DNA from: Erysipelotrichaceae bacterium
GTDB lineage: Bacteria > Bacillota_I > Bacilli_A > Erysipelotrichales > Erysipelotrichaceae
Direction: 5' to 3'
Length of the DNA stretch: 64,000 bases
Assembly: GCA_017512285.1 (NCBI GenBank)
Contig: JAFWGU010000038.1
Location: 62,001 to 126,000 of the forward strand
A model generated the notes under the pieces. That model had not been told where the DNA came from. It saw nothing but the letters and a program-made list of their open reading frames with translations, and did not search any database. Positions 18,056-26,502 of the stretch are shown one piece after another; within the stretch, counting starts at the first letter, position 1, and each line of letters starts with the position of its first letter. The translations under genes and the position numbers were made by a program.

Positions 18056-18604
18056 TTAAGCGTGTTTAAGCAGTTCTTCTAATTCTGATCTGTCAAAGTC
18101 CTTAACCATTTCAACATAATGTTTGTCGAACTGCTTGTCGGAATAGAGGTCAGTTACCGTCATGCCTCTGGTTTTGGCTGCCTTTGTTTCGACGAATACA
18201 CCACATTCCTCAGTGTCAAAGATCTGCGGTTTGAACAGGTAGGCCAATGGCAGTAATGCTCTGTTCTCCAGATTTCTGGTTACGTTCAGGCCGAACATGA
18301 CAATTGGGATGCCAGAGAGGAAAACGTGCTGGGCGCTTTCCGGATCTTCGTAGATGTTTCTTTCCGCAACCGGAGTAACGTCGCCATAGCTGTCGCTTCC
18401 CCCAACCAAAAGGATCTTCTTGATCTTATCTGCCAGAGTATAGTCTCGTAGTAACATGTCGGAAAGATGAGTCAGAGGCCCGTTTACCAGCACGAACGTA
18501 TTTTCCTCAATCGTGTCGGTTACCGTGATCTGAAGATTATGATTGACGATGTTCAGAAGTTCATCGTTGTTTTCTGATTTTTCCAGTGATAAGAACAGTT
18601 TCAT
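18056..18604 (-). CDS. Truncated, apparently inactive nucleoside hydrolase-like protein (IUNH pseudoenzyme)
   Basis: 182 aa against about 310 for the family. It aligns with the middle and C-terminal parts of the neighbouring hydrolase: VLVNGPLTHLSDMLL against IVATGPLTNVGELLL, then ILLVGGSDSYGDVTPVAERNI against [21 protein letters not shown], and GIPIVMFGLNVT against GIHVIMSGLDVT. The first third, which carries the DxDxGxDD calcium and catalytic site, is missing, and the C-terminal calcium-ligand HD is replaced by leucines (ALLPLAY). The frame is open with GAGGT upstream, so it is a kept gene and not decay. Its ATG follows the stop of the active hydrolase by one base (TAGCATG), which means coupled translation. 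It could form part of a mixed complex or bind a ligand. Confidence 0.75.
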   Translation of the reverse strand: MKLFLSLEKSENNDELLNIVNHNLQITVTDTIEENTFVLVNGPLTHLSDMLLRDYTLADKIKKILLVGGSDSYGDVTPVAERNIYEDPESAQHVFLSGIPIVMFGLNVTRNLENRALLPLAYLFKPQIFDTEECGVFVETKAAKTRGMTVTDLYSDKQFDKHYVEMVKDFDRSELEELLKHA

Positions 18605-18605
18605 G

Positions 18606-19553
18606 CTAGTGTACCTCGCTGTAGTATCTGATGTAGTCGATCATCAGATCAATGAACTTCTTCCTGTCCACTCCCATTATGCAGGTGGCATTTGCCGGCT
18701 TGCCGGTGATGCCGTAGATGTCACCGATGGTCTTGCCGTCGGTATACATGCCTTCAGTCTCGATCTCAACATGCATGTCCTTCATCTCAAATACTTCCGG
18801 ATGGATCAGAGCCATTACGGCGCATAAGTCATGCATCGGGGCTCCCTTGTATCCGATGGAAAGATGGAAACGGTAGAAGAATTCCAGCCACTGCCAGACG
18901 ATGTCAGATACGGGGTTGCCGATCTGCTTTATTTCCTCAACGTCTTCAGGAGTTACCAGAGCCTGTTCCGTAACGTCCAATCCTGACATTATTACGTGAA
19001 TGCCGCTGTTGAAGACGATGTCGGCAGCTTCCGGATCGATCAGGATGTTGAATTCGGCAGCCGGGGTCCAGTTACCGTATTTTATGCCTCCGCCCATTAT
19101 TGATATCCGGGCGATCTTTTCCTTTAGTTCCGGGTATCCCAATAACAGTTCTCCGACATTGGTCAGAGGACCCGTTGCGACAATGGTGACCTTTTCTCTG
19201 CTGTTCCTTAATGTTCTGGCCATTAATTCAGCAGCGCTAATCTTTTCCAGTTCTCTCTCTGGTTCCGGTAAGGCAGGACCGTCAAGTCCCGATTCCCCAT
19301 GTATGTTGGCCGGGGCACTTAAAGAAGGACGGTACAACGGGCAGTTGCGGCCTCTGGCAACCGGCACGTCAAGACCGATCAAGGCCATTACTCTCTGGGC
19401 ATTGTAAGCTGCCTTGTAGGCATTGCAGTTGCCGTTGACGGCCGTACAGGCCAGTATTTCCAGCCTGTCGCTGGCATTGGCAACGACCCAGGCTATCGCA
19501 TCATCGTGCCCGGGGTCGGCATCCAGGATAATTGGAATTCGATTATTCATCAT
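18606..19553 (-). CDS. Inosine-uridine preferring nucleoside hydrolase family protein
   Basis: 315 aa. The family splits ribonucleosides into base and ribose using a Ca2+ site. Active-site elements are present: ILDADPGHDDAIA (DxDxGxDD) at the N-terminus, IVATGPLTN and IMGGG in the middle, and MHDLCAV near the C-terminus, giving the last calcium Asp. HGESGLDGPALP resembles the pyrimidine-preferring Rih enzymes, so uridine/cytidine is a reasonable guess. Tandem ATGs at the start; the first has AGAGG upstream. Co-translated with the pseudoenzyme. Confidence 0.9.
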   Translation of the reverse strand: MMNNRIPIILDADPGHDDAIAWVVANASDRLEILACTAVNGNCNAYKAAYNAQRVMALIGLDVPVARGRNCPLYRPSLSAPANIHGESGLDGPALPEPERELEKISAAELMARTLRNSREKVTIVATGPLTNVGELLLGYPELKEKIARISIMGGGIKYGNWTPAAEFNILIDPEAADIVFNSGIHVIMSGLDVTEQALVTPEDVEEIKQIGNPVSDIVWQWLEFFYRFHLSIGYKGAPMHDLCAVMALIHPEVFEMKDMHVEIETEGMYTDGKTIGDIYGITGKPANATCIMGVDRKKFIDLMIDYIRYYSEVH

Positions 19554-19575
19554 CAGGACCTCTTTTCCTAAGTAA

Positions 19576-19605
19576 AGTATAACAGTTATGAAACCGGCTT
19601 TTCCA
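19576..19605 (-). promoter_or_regulatory. Promoter of the nucleoside hydrolase pair
   Basis: Minus strand TGT followed by TATACT (19581-19576), an extended -10, with TGGAAA (19605-19600) 18 bases upstream as a weak -35. Confidence 0.5.
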
Positions 19606-19614
19606 TAATATGTG

Positions 19615-19644
19615 TTGGTTTAAGTCTTTGTTTGATGTTATACT
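19615..19644 (+). promoter_or_regulatory. Promoter of tagO
   Basis: TTGGTT (19615-19620), 18-base spacer ending in TGT, TATACT (19639-19644): extended -10. Confidence 0.6.
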
Positions 19645-19663
19645 AGTTTCGGTGATTTTAAAA

Positions 19664-20725
19664 ATGGAAGTTCTGTATTTCATAGTACCGATGCTGGTGT
19701 CTGTCATTCTGATGTTTCCGGTAAAGATGTTGGCTAAGAAATATAATCTTTACGCCAAGGAAAACAACAGGACCATACACCACGGCAAGATAGCCAGAGT
19801 TGGAGGAATCGCAATATTCGCATCCTTCATGATTTTCGGCTACCTTTTCATCAAGGAAAACAGAACGTTTGACGGATTAATGATCGGGGCAGCCATCGTC
19901 TTCATCGGCGGGCTGATCGATGACATCTTTGACATCAAGCCGATCTACAAGCTGGCCTTCCAGTTTGCGGCAACCACGGCTCTGGTCTTCATCGGTGACA
20001 TCTACCTCTATGAGATCAACCTGCCGTTAAACATCACCATCAGAATGAAACTATTGGGATATGTCATAACCTATCTGTGGGTAATCGGCATTACCAATGC
20101 CGTTAACCTGATTGACGGACTTGACGGTCTGGCCGGCGGCTTCAGCATCATTACCCTGATGACGATTGCCATTCTGAGTACGGTAATTCATCACCGTGAG
20201 GTATTCGTACTCTGCCTGATCCTGGCCGGAAGCACAATGGGATTCCTGTATTTCAACTTCCATCCCGCCAGCATCTTCATGGGAGACTGCGGGGCACAGC
20301 TGTTAGGCTACGTCATTGCGGCCATCTCACTGTATGGTTTCAAGAGTACGACATTCATCACGCTGGCCATTCCGGTCATCCTGATGTTCATACCGATATT
20401 TGATACCTTCTCAGCCATCATCCGCCGTAAGCTGAAGGGCGAAAGGATCTCAACTCCTGACAAGAGCCATTTCCATCACGTTCTGATGAATGGCATGGGA
20501 CTGGGTCAGGTAGGCGCCGTACTTACCATTTACGTGGCAACTGCCCTGTTCGGACTGACCGCATATCTGTATGTCGTCAACCGTCCGATCGGACTGATCC
20601 TGCTGGTATTTCTGATCATTCTGTTTGAACTGTTCATTGAATACACCGGAATGATCTCACCAAAGTACCGTCCGATCCTGTCGCTGGTGGACAGACTGAC
20701 CGATAAGAAAGAATCTGAAGAATAA
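19664..20725 (+). CDS. tagO: Undecaprenyl-phosphate N-acetylglucosaminyl 1-phosphate transferase (TagO/WecA)
   Basis: 353 aa from the ATG at 19664; an upstream in-frame start would overlap the promoter. Polytopic membrane enzyme of the MraY/WecA superfamily, which starts wall teichoic acid or other GlcNAc-linked polymers on undecaprenyl phosphate. Seen: RVGGIAIF, FIGGLIDDIFDIKP with the Asp pair, NAVNLIDGLDGLAGG, FMGDCGAQLLGY, and the cytoplasmic loop DKSHFHHVLMNGMG with the WecA-type HIHH-like motif. Regular length. With the LCP protein at 51 kb it suggests wall teichoic acid. Confidence 0.9.
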   Translation: MEVLYFIVPMLVSVILMFPVKMLAKKYNLYAKENNRTIHHGKIARVGGIAIFASFMIFGYLFIKENRTFDGLMIGAAIVFIGGLIDDIFDIKPIYKLAFQFAATTALVFIGDIYLYEINLPLNITIRMKLLGYVITYLWVIGITNAVNLIDGLDGLAGGFSIITLMTIAILSTVIHHREVFVLCLILAGSTMGFLYFNFHPASIFMGDCGAQLLGYVIAAISLYGFKSTTFITLAIPVILMFIPIFDTFSAIIRRKLKGERISTPDKSHFHHVLMNGMGLGQVGAVLTIYVATALFGLTAYLYVVNRPIGLILLVFLIILFELFIEYTGMISPKYRPILSLVDRLTDKKESEE

Positions 20726-20743
20726 ATTAGGTAAAACAAGAAC

Positions 20744-20777
20744 AAGCCTCTTAATAGATTATTAGGAGGTTTTATTT
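20744..20777 (+). promoter_or_regulatory. Hairpin covering the Shine-Dalgarno of the MazF-like gene; also terminator-like
   Basis: Thirteen-base-pair stem with G-U pairs between 20744-20756 and 20760-20772, loop GAT, followed by TTTATTT. The right arm contains TTAGGAGG, the Shine-Dalgarno of the gene starting at 20778. It could end tagO transcription or hide the ribosome site. Confidence 0.6.
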
Positions 20778-21347
20778 ATGTCTTTCCATGATATTCAGCA
20801 GATCAGCAACAATGCTCAGAATGAATCGGCAGCCCGCTACCCGGCCTTGCAGGAAGCGATTGAAAACTACATCGTCAACATCCGGGAGGAATACGGCAAC
20901 ATGAATGCCAAGCAGGCCAGGGATACGCTTTTAAGCGAATACAACTACCAGATGCGTTCACATCTGAAATCCAGCCGCAGCTTCGGATTGAACATAGAAG
21001 CCGGGGACATCTGCTACATTGACTATGGCCGGGCGTACATTTCGGAAATAGGCTATCAGCACTTCGGTCTGGTACTGAAGGTATTCTGCGGCAAGGCCTT
21101 TGTCTTACCGATGACTTCCAATGAGAATAACTATTCTCTGGCCTATGATCCCGTCAGTAATCCGGAAGGATTAAGGCATCTCATGAGATTAGGCAAGGTG
21201 GAGGGATTATACAGGTATTCAGTACTGTTTCTCAATGACGGCAAGTTCATCAATACGGCCAGGATAATCGACATCAAGGGACACATCGACCCTCAGGGGG
21301 AACTGTTTGAGAGGATCAGAGCCAGATTCATCAGCTGCCTGGAATAA
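20778..21347 (+). CDS. MazF/PemK-like (SH3-barrel toxin fold) protein without antitoxin
   Basis: 189 aa. Residues about 1-72 are helical and not recognised. From about 75 the sequence follows the MazF/PemK barrel: GDICYIDYGRAYISEIGYQHFGLVL, LPMTSN, then SVLFLNDGKFINTARIIDIKG, where MazF proteins have GDI, the RP/PALV strand, TS, and the DQIRTID strand. The Arg-Pro usually seen after the first loop is absent (QHF). No antitoxin gene is next to it. AGGAGG is in the hairpin described above. Either a solitary toxin-derived RNase or a domesticated relative; fold moderately sure, activity not. Confidence 0.6.
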   Translation: MSFHDIQQISNNAQNESAARYPALQEAIENYIVNIREEYGNMNAKQARDTLLSEYNYQMRSHLKSSRSFGLNIEAGDICYIDYGRAYISEIGYQHFGLVLKVFCGKAFVLPMTSNENNYSLAYDPVSNPEGLRHLMRLGKVEGLYRYSVLFLNDGKFINTARIIDIKGHIDPQGELFERIRARFISCLE

Positions 21348-21354
21348 CGGGTAA

Positions 21355-21383
21355 TAGAAATATGACATATTAAATGATAGTAT
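21355..21383 (+). promoter_or_regulatory. Promoter of tilS, placed for a leaderless start
   Basis: TAGAAA (21355-21360), 17-base spacer ending TGA, TAGTAT (21378-21383). The expected start base is the A of the tilS ATG at 21390. Confidence 0.45.
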
Positions 21384-21389
21384 ATTCAT

Positions 21390-22601
21390 ATGGATCAGGT
21401 TAAAAGATTACCGAAGACAGGAAAGTATTTGTTAGGAGTATCAGGGGGGTGTGACTCAATGACACTTCTTTCTTTATGTCTGAAGGAAAAGCTGAATGTG
21501 ATCGTCTGTTTTGTCAATTACGGCGTGAGGGAATCAGCCGGCATGGAAGAACAGATGGTCAGGAATTACTGCAGGGAAAACAATGTAGAGATCCATGTCC
21601 AGCATCCGGTAAAGGAAGACAACGATAACTTCCAGCAGTGGGCCAGGGAAGCGCGCTATCAGTTCTATAAGGAAGTTTATGACAAAGGAAAATGTACTGC
21701 GCTGTTACTTGGACATCAGAAGGATGACCATGTGGAAAACTATCTGATGGCGCTGGAAAGAGGATCACATGGCTGGTATTACGGCATCCAGAGGGAAACG
21801 GAACACCATGGCATGAGGATCATCAGACCGCTGCTTGACATGAGAAAGGCCGATACCAGAAGATACTGTGAGGAAAACGGCGTACCGTACCATGACGATG
21901 AATCAAACTTCACCGATCACTATCAGCGTAACCGCATCAGGCATGCCCTGGTGGAAAAGGCCGATGATGAGCAGATGGACAGCTGGTGCCGCGAAATAGA
22001 AGAATTCAATGAAAGACAGGCAGCGATGCTTGAGGGCTTTGCGAAAAGATACGGTGACAAGGTCAGAAGGGATCATTTCATTAATGAGGAGCACAGGGAA
22101 GAACTGTTAAGATGGCTGTTATGGAACGTTGACAGAAGTCAGACTTATTCCTCATCTGAGATCTCTACCCTGGCAAACAACATCTGTGAGACCGGGAAAA
22201 ACGGTTACCGTGAAATGGGCAGTGCCGTTGTGGCGTTTGAATACGGTGTCATCTATGCCTACAGGAAGCAGGAACCGTTCAGCTATGTACTTAATGAACT
22301 TGAATACATCAGCACGCCGTTCTTCACTCTGCGTGATCACGGCAGACTGATAGAGTCACTGACCGTCAGTCAGGAAGATTTCCCGCTGACTGTCAGAAGC
22401 TGGCAGAAAGAGGATGAAATTGAATTAAGATACGGCCACAAGAAGGTATCAAGATTCCTCATCGACCGCAAGATCAGAAGAAATCTGAGGGAAATCTGGC
22501 CGGTAATTGTCGACAAAAACGGCAGGGTAATATTCGTCTGTGGGATAGGATGTGATGTACATCATTACTCTACTAATCAAAATTTATTTGTGATAAAATG
22601 A
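21390..22601 (+). CDS. tilS: tRNA(Ile)-lysidine synthase
   Basis: 403 aa. It attaches lysine to C34 of tRNA-Ile(CAU), making it read AUA. The PP-loop ATPase motif is GVSGGCDSMTLL near residue 16, followed by LGHQKDDHVENYL (usual HHxDDQxET) and the NRIRH motif. The C-terminal third carries the TilS substrate-binding domain (KVSRFLIDRKIRRNLREIWPV). No Shine-Dalgarno precedes the ATG. First gene of the classical tilS-hpt-ftsH set. Confidence 0.93.
   Translation: MDQVKRLPKTGKYLLGVSGGCDSMTLLSLCLKEKLNVIVCFVNYGVRESAGMEEQMVRNYCRENNVEIHVQHPVKEDNDNFQQWAREARYQFYKEVYDKGKCTALLLGHQKDDHVENYLMALERGSHGWYYGIQRETEHHGMRIIRPLLDMRKADTRRYCEENGVPYHDDESNFTDHYQRNRIRHALVEKADDEQMDSWCREIEEFNERQAAMLEGFAKRYGDKVRRDHFINEEHREELLRWLLWNVDRSQTYSSSEISTLANNICETGKNGYREMGSAVVAFEYGVIYAYRKQEPFSYVLNELEYISTPFFTLRDHGRLIESLTVSQEDFPLTVRSWQKEDEIELRYGHKKVSRFLIDRKIRRNLREIWPVIVDKNGRVIFVCGIGCDVHHYSTNQNLFVIK
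22592..22600 (+). promoter_or_regulatory. Possible internal promoter before hpt
   Basis: TGA followed by TAAAAT (22595-22600), an extended -10 overlapping the tilS stop region. -35 not recognisable. Confidence 0.35.
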
Positions 22602-22623
22602 CTATATTGTCTGAGGTGAAGTT

Positions 22624-23163
22624 ATGATTAAAGACGATTTAAAGAAAATCCTGATTACGGAATCACAGATCATTGAAAGATGCAAGCAGCTGGGCAAGCA
22701 GCTTGATAAGGAAATAGCCCATATGCGCGCGCCGGTCACATTCGTAGGAATCCTGAAGGGTTCAGTACCGTTCATGGCCGAGCTCATCAAGCACATTGAG
22801 TCAGACATTGAAATAGACTTCATGGCTGTTTCCAGCTATCAGGGAACGGAGTCTCTTGGCGACATCAAGATCATCAAGGACCTGGACCATTCAATTGTTG
22901 ACAGGGATCTGGTACTGGTTGAAGACATCGTCGACACCGGCATTACGATTAAACAATTGAAGAAACTGTTATATAATAAGGGAGCACATGACGTTAAGGT
23001 AGTAACGTTATTAGATAAACCATCAAGACGCAAGGTTGACGTTGAAGCTGATTATACGGGATTTGAAGTCGAGAACGAGTTCGTTGTCGGCTTTGGCCTG
23101 GACTACAATCAGAAGTACCGTAACCTTCCATATGTAGGAGTCCTGAAGGAAGAATTATATTAA
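22624..23163 (+). CDS. hpt: Hypoxanthine phosphoribosyltransferase
   Basis: 179 aa. It converts hypoxanthine or guanine plus PRPP to IMP or GMP. The PRPP loop is VLVEDIVDTGIT, the N-terminal GILKGSVPFMAELIK and C-terminal VVGFGLDYNQKYRNLPYVG are diagnostic. GAGGTGA precedes the ATG. It would recapture purine bases freed by the nucleoside hydrolases in this window. Confidence 0.96.
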   Translation: MIKDDLKKILITESQIIERCKQLGKQLDKEIAHMRAPVTFVGILKGSVPFMAELIKHIESDIEIDFMAVSSYQGTESLGDIKIIKDLDHSIVDRDLVLVEDIVDTGITIKQLKKLLYNKGAHDVKVVTLLDKPSRRKVDVEADYTGFEVENEFVVGFGLDYNQKYRNLPYVGVLKEELY

Positions 23164-23185
23164 GCTACCAGGGAGAGTGAGTTAA

Positions 23186-25045
23186 TTGAAAAACAACAGA
23201 GTAATAAATCTGCTGCCGTATCTTATTCTGTTAATATTACTGGGCAGCCTGTTCAGCTACACGAGAATGTCATCGACTGAGACCCTGAATTACGGGGACT
23301 TCATGAAGCTCATTGAGAAGCAGCAGTTTGAAGAAGTCAGTCTGACCTACAATTCCACGGTAATTGACGTAAAGGGTGTTTACAAGAATAAGGACATAGA
23401 GCACAGGTTCGTTGCCGAAGTACCTAACACGGAACAGAGAAGCGATGAACTTCTGGAAAAACTGGACAAGAGTGTCAAGGACGGCAAGATAACCATCGTC
23501 AATCCATATGCCAGTAATTATTTAGCAGATCTGCTGGTACAGATAGTACCTACGGCCTTACTGTTCGGCTTTGGAATTTTCATGATTTCCAGAATGAACG
23601 GTTCTTCCAATAACAAGGCCTTTGAGTTCTCAAAGTCCAGAGCCCGTCTCGAAGACAACATCAAGGTAAGATTTGAAGACGTTGCCGGATGCGATGAGGA
23701 AAAGGAAGAAATGGCTGAGATTATAGAATATCTGAAACATCCTGACAGATTTGCCAAGATGGGAGCCAGAATACCGAAGGGTATCCTGATGGTTGGTAAC
23801 CCGGGTACCGGTAAGACCCTGCTGGCCAAGGCCGTAGCCGGTGAAGCCGATGTACCGTTCTTCTCGATCAGCGGTGCTGATTTCGTGGAGATGTTCGTCG
23901 GTGTCGGTGCCAGCCGTGTAAGAGACATGTTCAAGAAGGCCAAGAGCACGGCTCCGTGCATGATCTTCATTGATGAAATCGATGCCGTAGGCAGACAGCG
24001 TGGCGCAGGTCTGGGCGGCGGAAACGATGAAAGAGAGCAGACTCTTAACCAGCTGCTGGTTGAGATGGATGGCATAGATGAGAACAAGGGCATAGTGATC
24101 ATTGCGGCTACCAACCGTCCTGACGTACTGGACCCTGCACTGTTAAGACCTGGCCGTTTCGACAGACAGATCACCGTCAGCCTGCCTGACAAGGCCGGCA
24201 GAAAGGCCATTCTCAAGGTTCATGCCAGAAACAAGCATCTTTCCGATCAGATCGATCTGGATGCTCTGGCAGCCAGAACACCTGGTTTCTCAGGTGCTGA
24301 CCTGGAGAACGTTCTTAACGAAGCAGCCATTTTGGCTGTAAGAGCTAACCGTGATGTCATCCTCATGGAGGACCTGGACGAAGCCATTGACAGAACCATG
24401 GCCGGTCCGGCTAAGAAGTCACGCAAGTACACCGATAAGGAAAAGAATCTTGTCGCTACTCATGAAGCAGGACATGCCGTTGTCGGACTGTTCTTAGAGG
24501 GTGCCAATGTCGTACAGAAGGTAACGATCATTCCAAGAGGCGTTGCCGGCGGTTACAACTTAATGACACCGAAGGAAGATTCAATGTTCTTACAGACGAA
24601 GAGCGAACTCATTGCTCAGATCACCGGTTTACTGGGCGGACGTGTTGCCGAGGAACTGGTACTGGGTGAGATCAGTACCGGCGCCAGCAATGACCTGGAA
24701 AAGGTTACCAAGATCGCCAAGGCAATGGTCAACCAGTACGGCATGAGCGAAAAGCTCGGCCCTGTTCAGTACAGTTCTGATTCAGGCAACGTATTCCTGG
24801 GCCGTGACTATACCAGCAACAAGTCAACTTCTGACACTGTTGCCTATGAGATCGATCAGGAAGTAAGAGCCATCGTCAATAAGAGCTACATGGAAGCCAA
24901 GAAGATCATTACGGAACATCGTGACGTATTAGATAACATCGTCAGAGAATTAGTTGAAGTTGAAACACTGACTAAGGAAGATCTCGATAACATCGTCAAG
25001 TATGGTAAGAGAGTACCTGACGCTGAAGCTGTTGTGGAAAATTAA
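23186..25045 (+). CDS. ftsH: ATP-dependent zinc metalloprotease FtsH
   Basis: 619 aa with a TTG start preceded by GGGAGAG. Membrane AAA+ protease that removes misfolded membrane proteins. Two N-terminal membrane helices (about 8-25 and 110-130) bracket an extracellular domain. Then Walker A GNPGTGKT (about 205), Walker [12 protein letters not shown], the second region of homology [20 protein letters not shown], and the zinc site HEAGH (about 427). Slightly shorter C-terminus than B. subtilis FtsH. Confidence 0.97.
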   Translation: MKNNRVINLLPYLILLILLGSLFSYTRMSSTETLNYGDFMKLIEKQQFEEVSLTYNSTVIDVKGVYKNKDIEHRFVAEVPNTEQRSDELLEKLDKSVKDGKITIVNPYASNYLADLLVQIVPTALLFGFGIFMISRMNGSSNNKAFEFSKSRARLEDNIKVRFEDVAGCDEEKEEMAEIIEYLKHPDRFAKMGARIPKGILMVGNPGTGKTLLAKAVAGEADVPFFSISGADFVEMFVGVGASRVRDMFKKAKSTAPCMIFIDEIDAVGRQRGAGLGGGNDEREQTLNQLLVEMDGIDENKGIVIIAATNRPDVLDPALLRPGRFDRQITVSLPDKAGRKAILKVHARNKHLSDQIDLDALAARTPGFSGADLENVLNEAAILAVRANRDVILMEDLDEAIDRTMAGPAKKSRKYTDKEKNLVATHEAGHAVVGLFLEGANVVQKVTIIPRGVAGGYNLMTPKEDSMFLQTKSELIAQITGLLGGRVAEELVLGEISTGASNDLEKVTKIAKAMVNQYGMSEKLGPVQYSSDSGNVFLGRDYTSNKSTSDTVAYEIDQEVRAIVNKSYMEAKKIITEHRDVLDNIVRELVEVETLTKEDLDNIVKYGKRVPDAEAVVEN

Positions 25046-25060
25046 TAGATAGTTTTTAAA

Positions 25061-25086
25061 GGCAGCACCACGTGTGCTGCCTGTTT
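25061..25086 (+). terminator. Hairpin after ftsH, probable partial terminator
   Basis: Eight-base-pair GC-rich stem GGCAGCAC/GTGCTGCC (25061-25068 with 25074-25081), then TGTTT. The T-run is weak, so some read-through into the next genes is likely. Confidence 0.6.
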
Positions 25087-25097
25087 ACAGGAGTCAT

Positions 25098-25622
25098 ATG
25101 AAATATAGCAGTTACATCAGGAAACTGGCATGGGCTTATGTTTTTTTGCTGGTGAACGTCAATCTGCAGTTTAATAACGGCAACGTTATTAACTTTACTC
25201 CGGCATGGATCGGCTTGCTGATAATATACATGCTGTGGGACAGCCTGAAGATCCAGGGACGCAGGGAGATCGCGGTAGTGGCACTGGTCTTAAGTGCCGT
25301 ATCCTGGTTACTGGCATTTCTGGGCAGAGGTTCACTATTGGCAGGAGTCATCTGTGGGGTGCTCATTCTCTGGATCAATCACATGGTATTCGGTTCTCTT
25401 TCAGAGGAAGCCATTGATCTGGGGTATGAAGAATATGGGCAGAAGTTCAGAAAGATAAGAGATGCGATCCTGGTTTTTTACCTGCTGGGAGCCGCATGCG
25501 AATTATTCGGTTATCTGGTGATCATAACGATCATATGTGCGATAGTACTGCTGATAACAGCAGTATATGTCTGCATCATATTATTCAGATATTCACGCGA
25601 TTTAGAGAAAAAAGGTGATTAG
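25098..25622 (+). CDS. Unknown polytopic membrane protein
   Basis: 174 aa from the ATG at 25098 with CAGGAG before it. Five hydrophobic stretches: about 9-28, 35-52, 60-98 (perhaps two helices), 128-150 and 150-165. A charged loop of about 30 residues (SEEAIDLGYEEYGQKFRKIRD) sits in the middle. I do not recognise the family. It lies between ftsH and hslO, two protein-quality-control genes, and its end is two bases from hslO with the hslO Shine-Dalgarno inside its last codons, so it is expressed with hslO. Confidence 0.75.
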   Translation: MKYSSYIRKLAWAYVFLLVNVNLQFNNGNVINFTPAWIGLLIIYMLWDSLKIQGRREIAVVALVLSAVSWLLAFLGRGSLLAGVICGVLILWINHMVFGSLSEEAIDLGYEEYGQKFRKIRDAILVFYLLGAACELFGYLVIITIICAIVLLITAVYVCIILFRYSRDLEKKGD

Positions 25623-25623
25623 T

Positions 25624-26493
25624 ATGGATACATTGACAAGAGGTACAGCTCTGAATGAAGAAGTAAGAGTATACTGCTGCAGGACAACTGAGCTGGTTCA
25701 GGAAGCCAGAAAGCGTCATGACCTGTGGCCGAATGCCGCAGCTGCCTTAGGCAGAACACTTTCTGTCGGCGCCATGATGGGCACGATGCTTAAAGCCAGA
25801 CAGGAAAAGATCGAAATACAGATCAACGGCAAGGGACCGATGGGCTCCATGGTCGTCGATGCCTATTATGACGGCAGCGTCAGAGGTTATGTTCAGAATC
25901 CTCACGTCTATAAGGAAAAGGATTCACATAAGCTGGATGTCGGTGCCTGCGTTGGTACTGACGGCGTCTTGAGAGTAGTCAGGGACATGGGCATGAAGCA
26001 GCCGTTTGTTTCTGAGGTAGCCCTTCAGACAGGTGAAATAGGTGATGACTTTGCCTACTACTATTACATCAGCGAACAGACACCTTCAGCCGTAAGCGTA
26101 GGCGTGCTGATCGATGAGAATCTGAATGTGAAGTCCGCAGGAGGTCTGATCATTCAGCTTCTTCCAAATGCGACGGAAGAAACCATCAGGATAGTTGAGG
26201 ACATCGTTGCCAATATCAAGCCGATCTCCCAGCTGTTGCTGGAATACGATGAACCGGCAGACATCGTTAATGCCCTGTTTGACGATTATAACGAGCTTGG
26301 AACTCAGCAGCTGCGTTTCAAGTGTGAGTGCAACAAGGGCCGCTTTGCCAGAATTCTCAGGAAGTTACCGGCAAGCGATCTGCAGGAAATGATCGATGAA
26401 GACAATGGCTGTGAAGTCGTCTGCAAGTTCTGCGGAACGAAGTATCAGTTCAGCAGGGAAACCCTGCAGGGCTTCATTGACAGCAAGAAATAG
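25624..26493 (+). CDS. hslO: Redox-regulated chaperone Hsp33
   Basis: 289 aa from the ATG at 25624; AAAGGTG lies seven bases upstream. Hsp33 is switched on by oxidation, when its zinc is released. The four zinc cysteines are present as CEC and CKFC in RFKCECNKGRFA and CEVVCKFCGTKY. N-terminal LGRTLSVGAMMGTMLK and GPMGSMVVDAYYDGSVRGYV are typical. Its place after ftsH is conserved in Bacillota. Confidence 0.96.
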   Translation: MDTLTRGTALNEEVRVYCCRTTELVQEARKRHDLWPNAAAALGRTLSVGAMMGTMLKARQEKIEIQINGKGPMGSMVVDAYYDGSVRGYVQNPHVYKEKDSHKLDVGACVGTDGVLRVVRDMGMKQPFVSEVALQTGEIGDDFAYYYYISEQTPSAVSVGVLIDENLNVKSAGGLIIQLLPNATEETIRIVEDIVANIKPISQLLLEYDEPADIVNALFDDYNELGTQQLRFKCECNKGRFARILRKLPASDLQEMIDEDNGCEVVCKFCGTKYQFSRETLQGFIDSKK

Positions 26494-26502
26494 AGGTTTT
26501 AC

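Noticed and set aside
20778-21347. A toxin-antitoxin pair
   Set aside because: No small partner gene lies on either side: tagO precedes and tilS follows, so a classical pair is not supported.
23518-24216. 232-codon open frame on the minus strand inside ftsH
   Set aside because: It is the antisense shadow of a conserved, strongly coded ftsH region, has low-complexity composition and no ribosome site.
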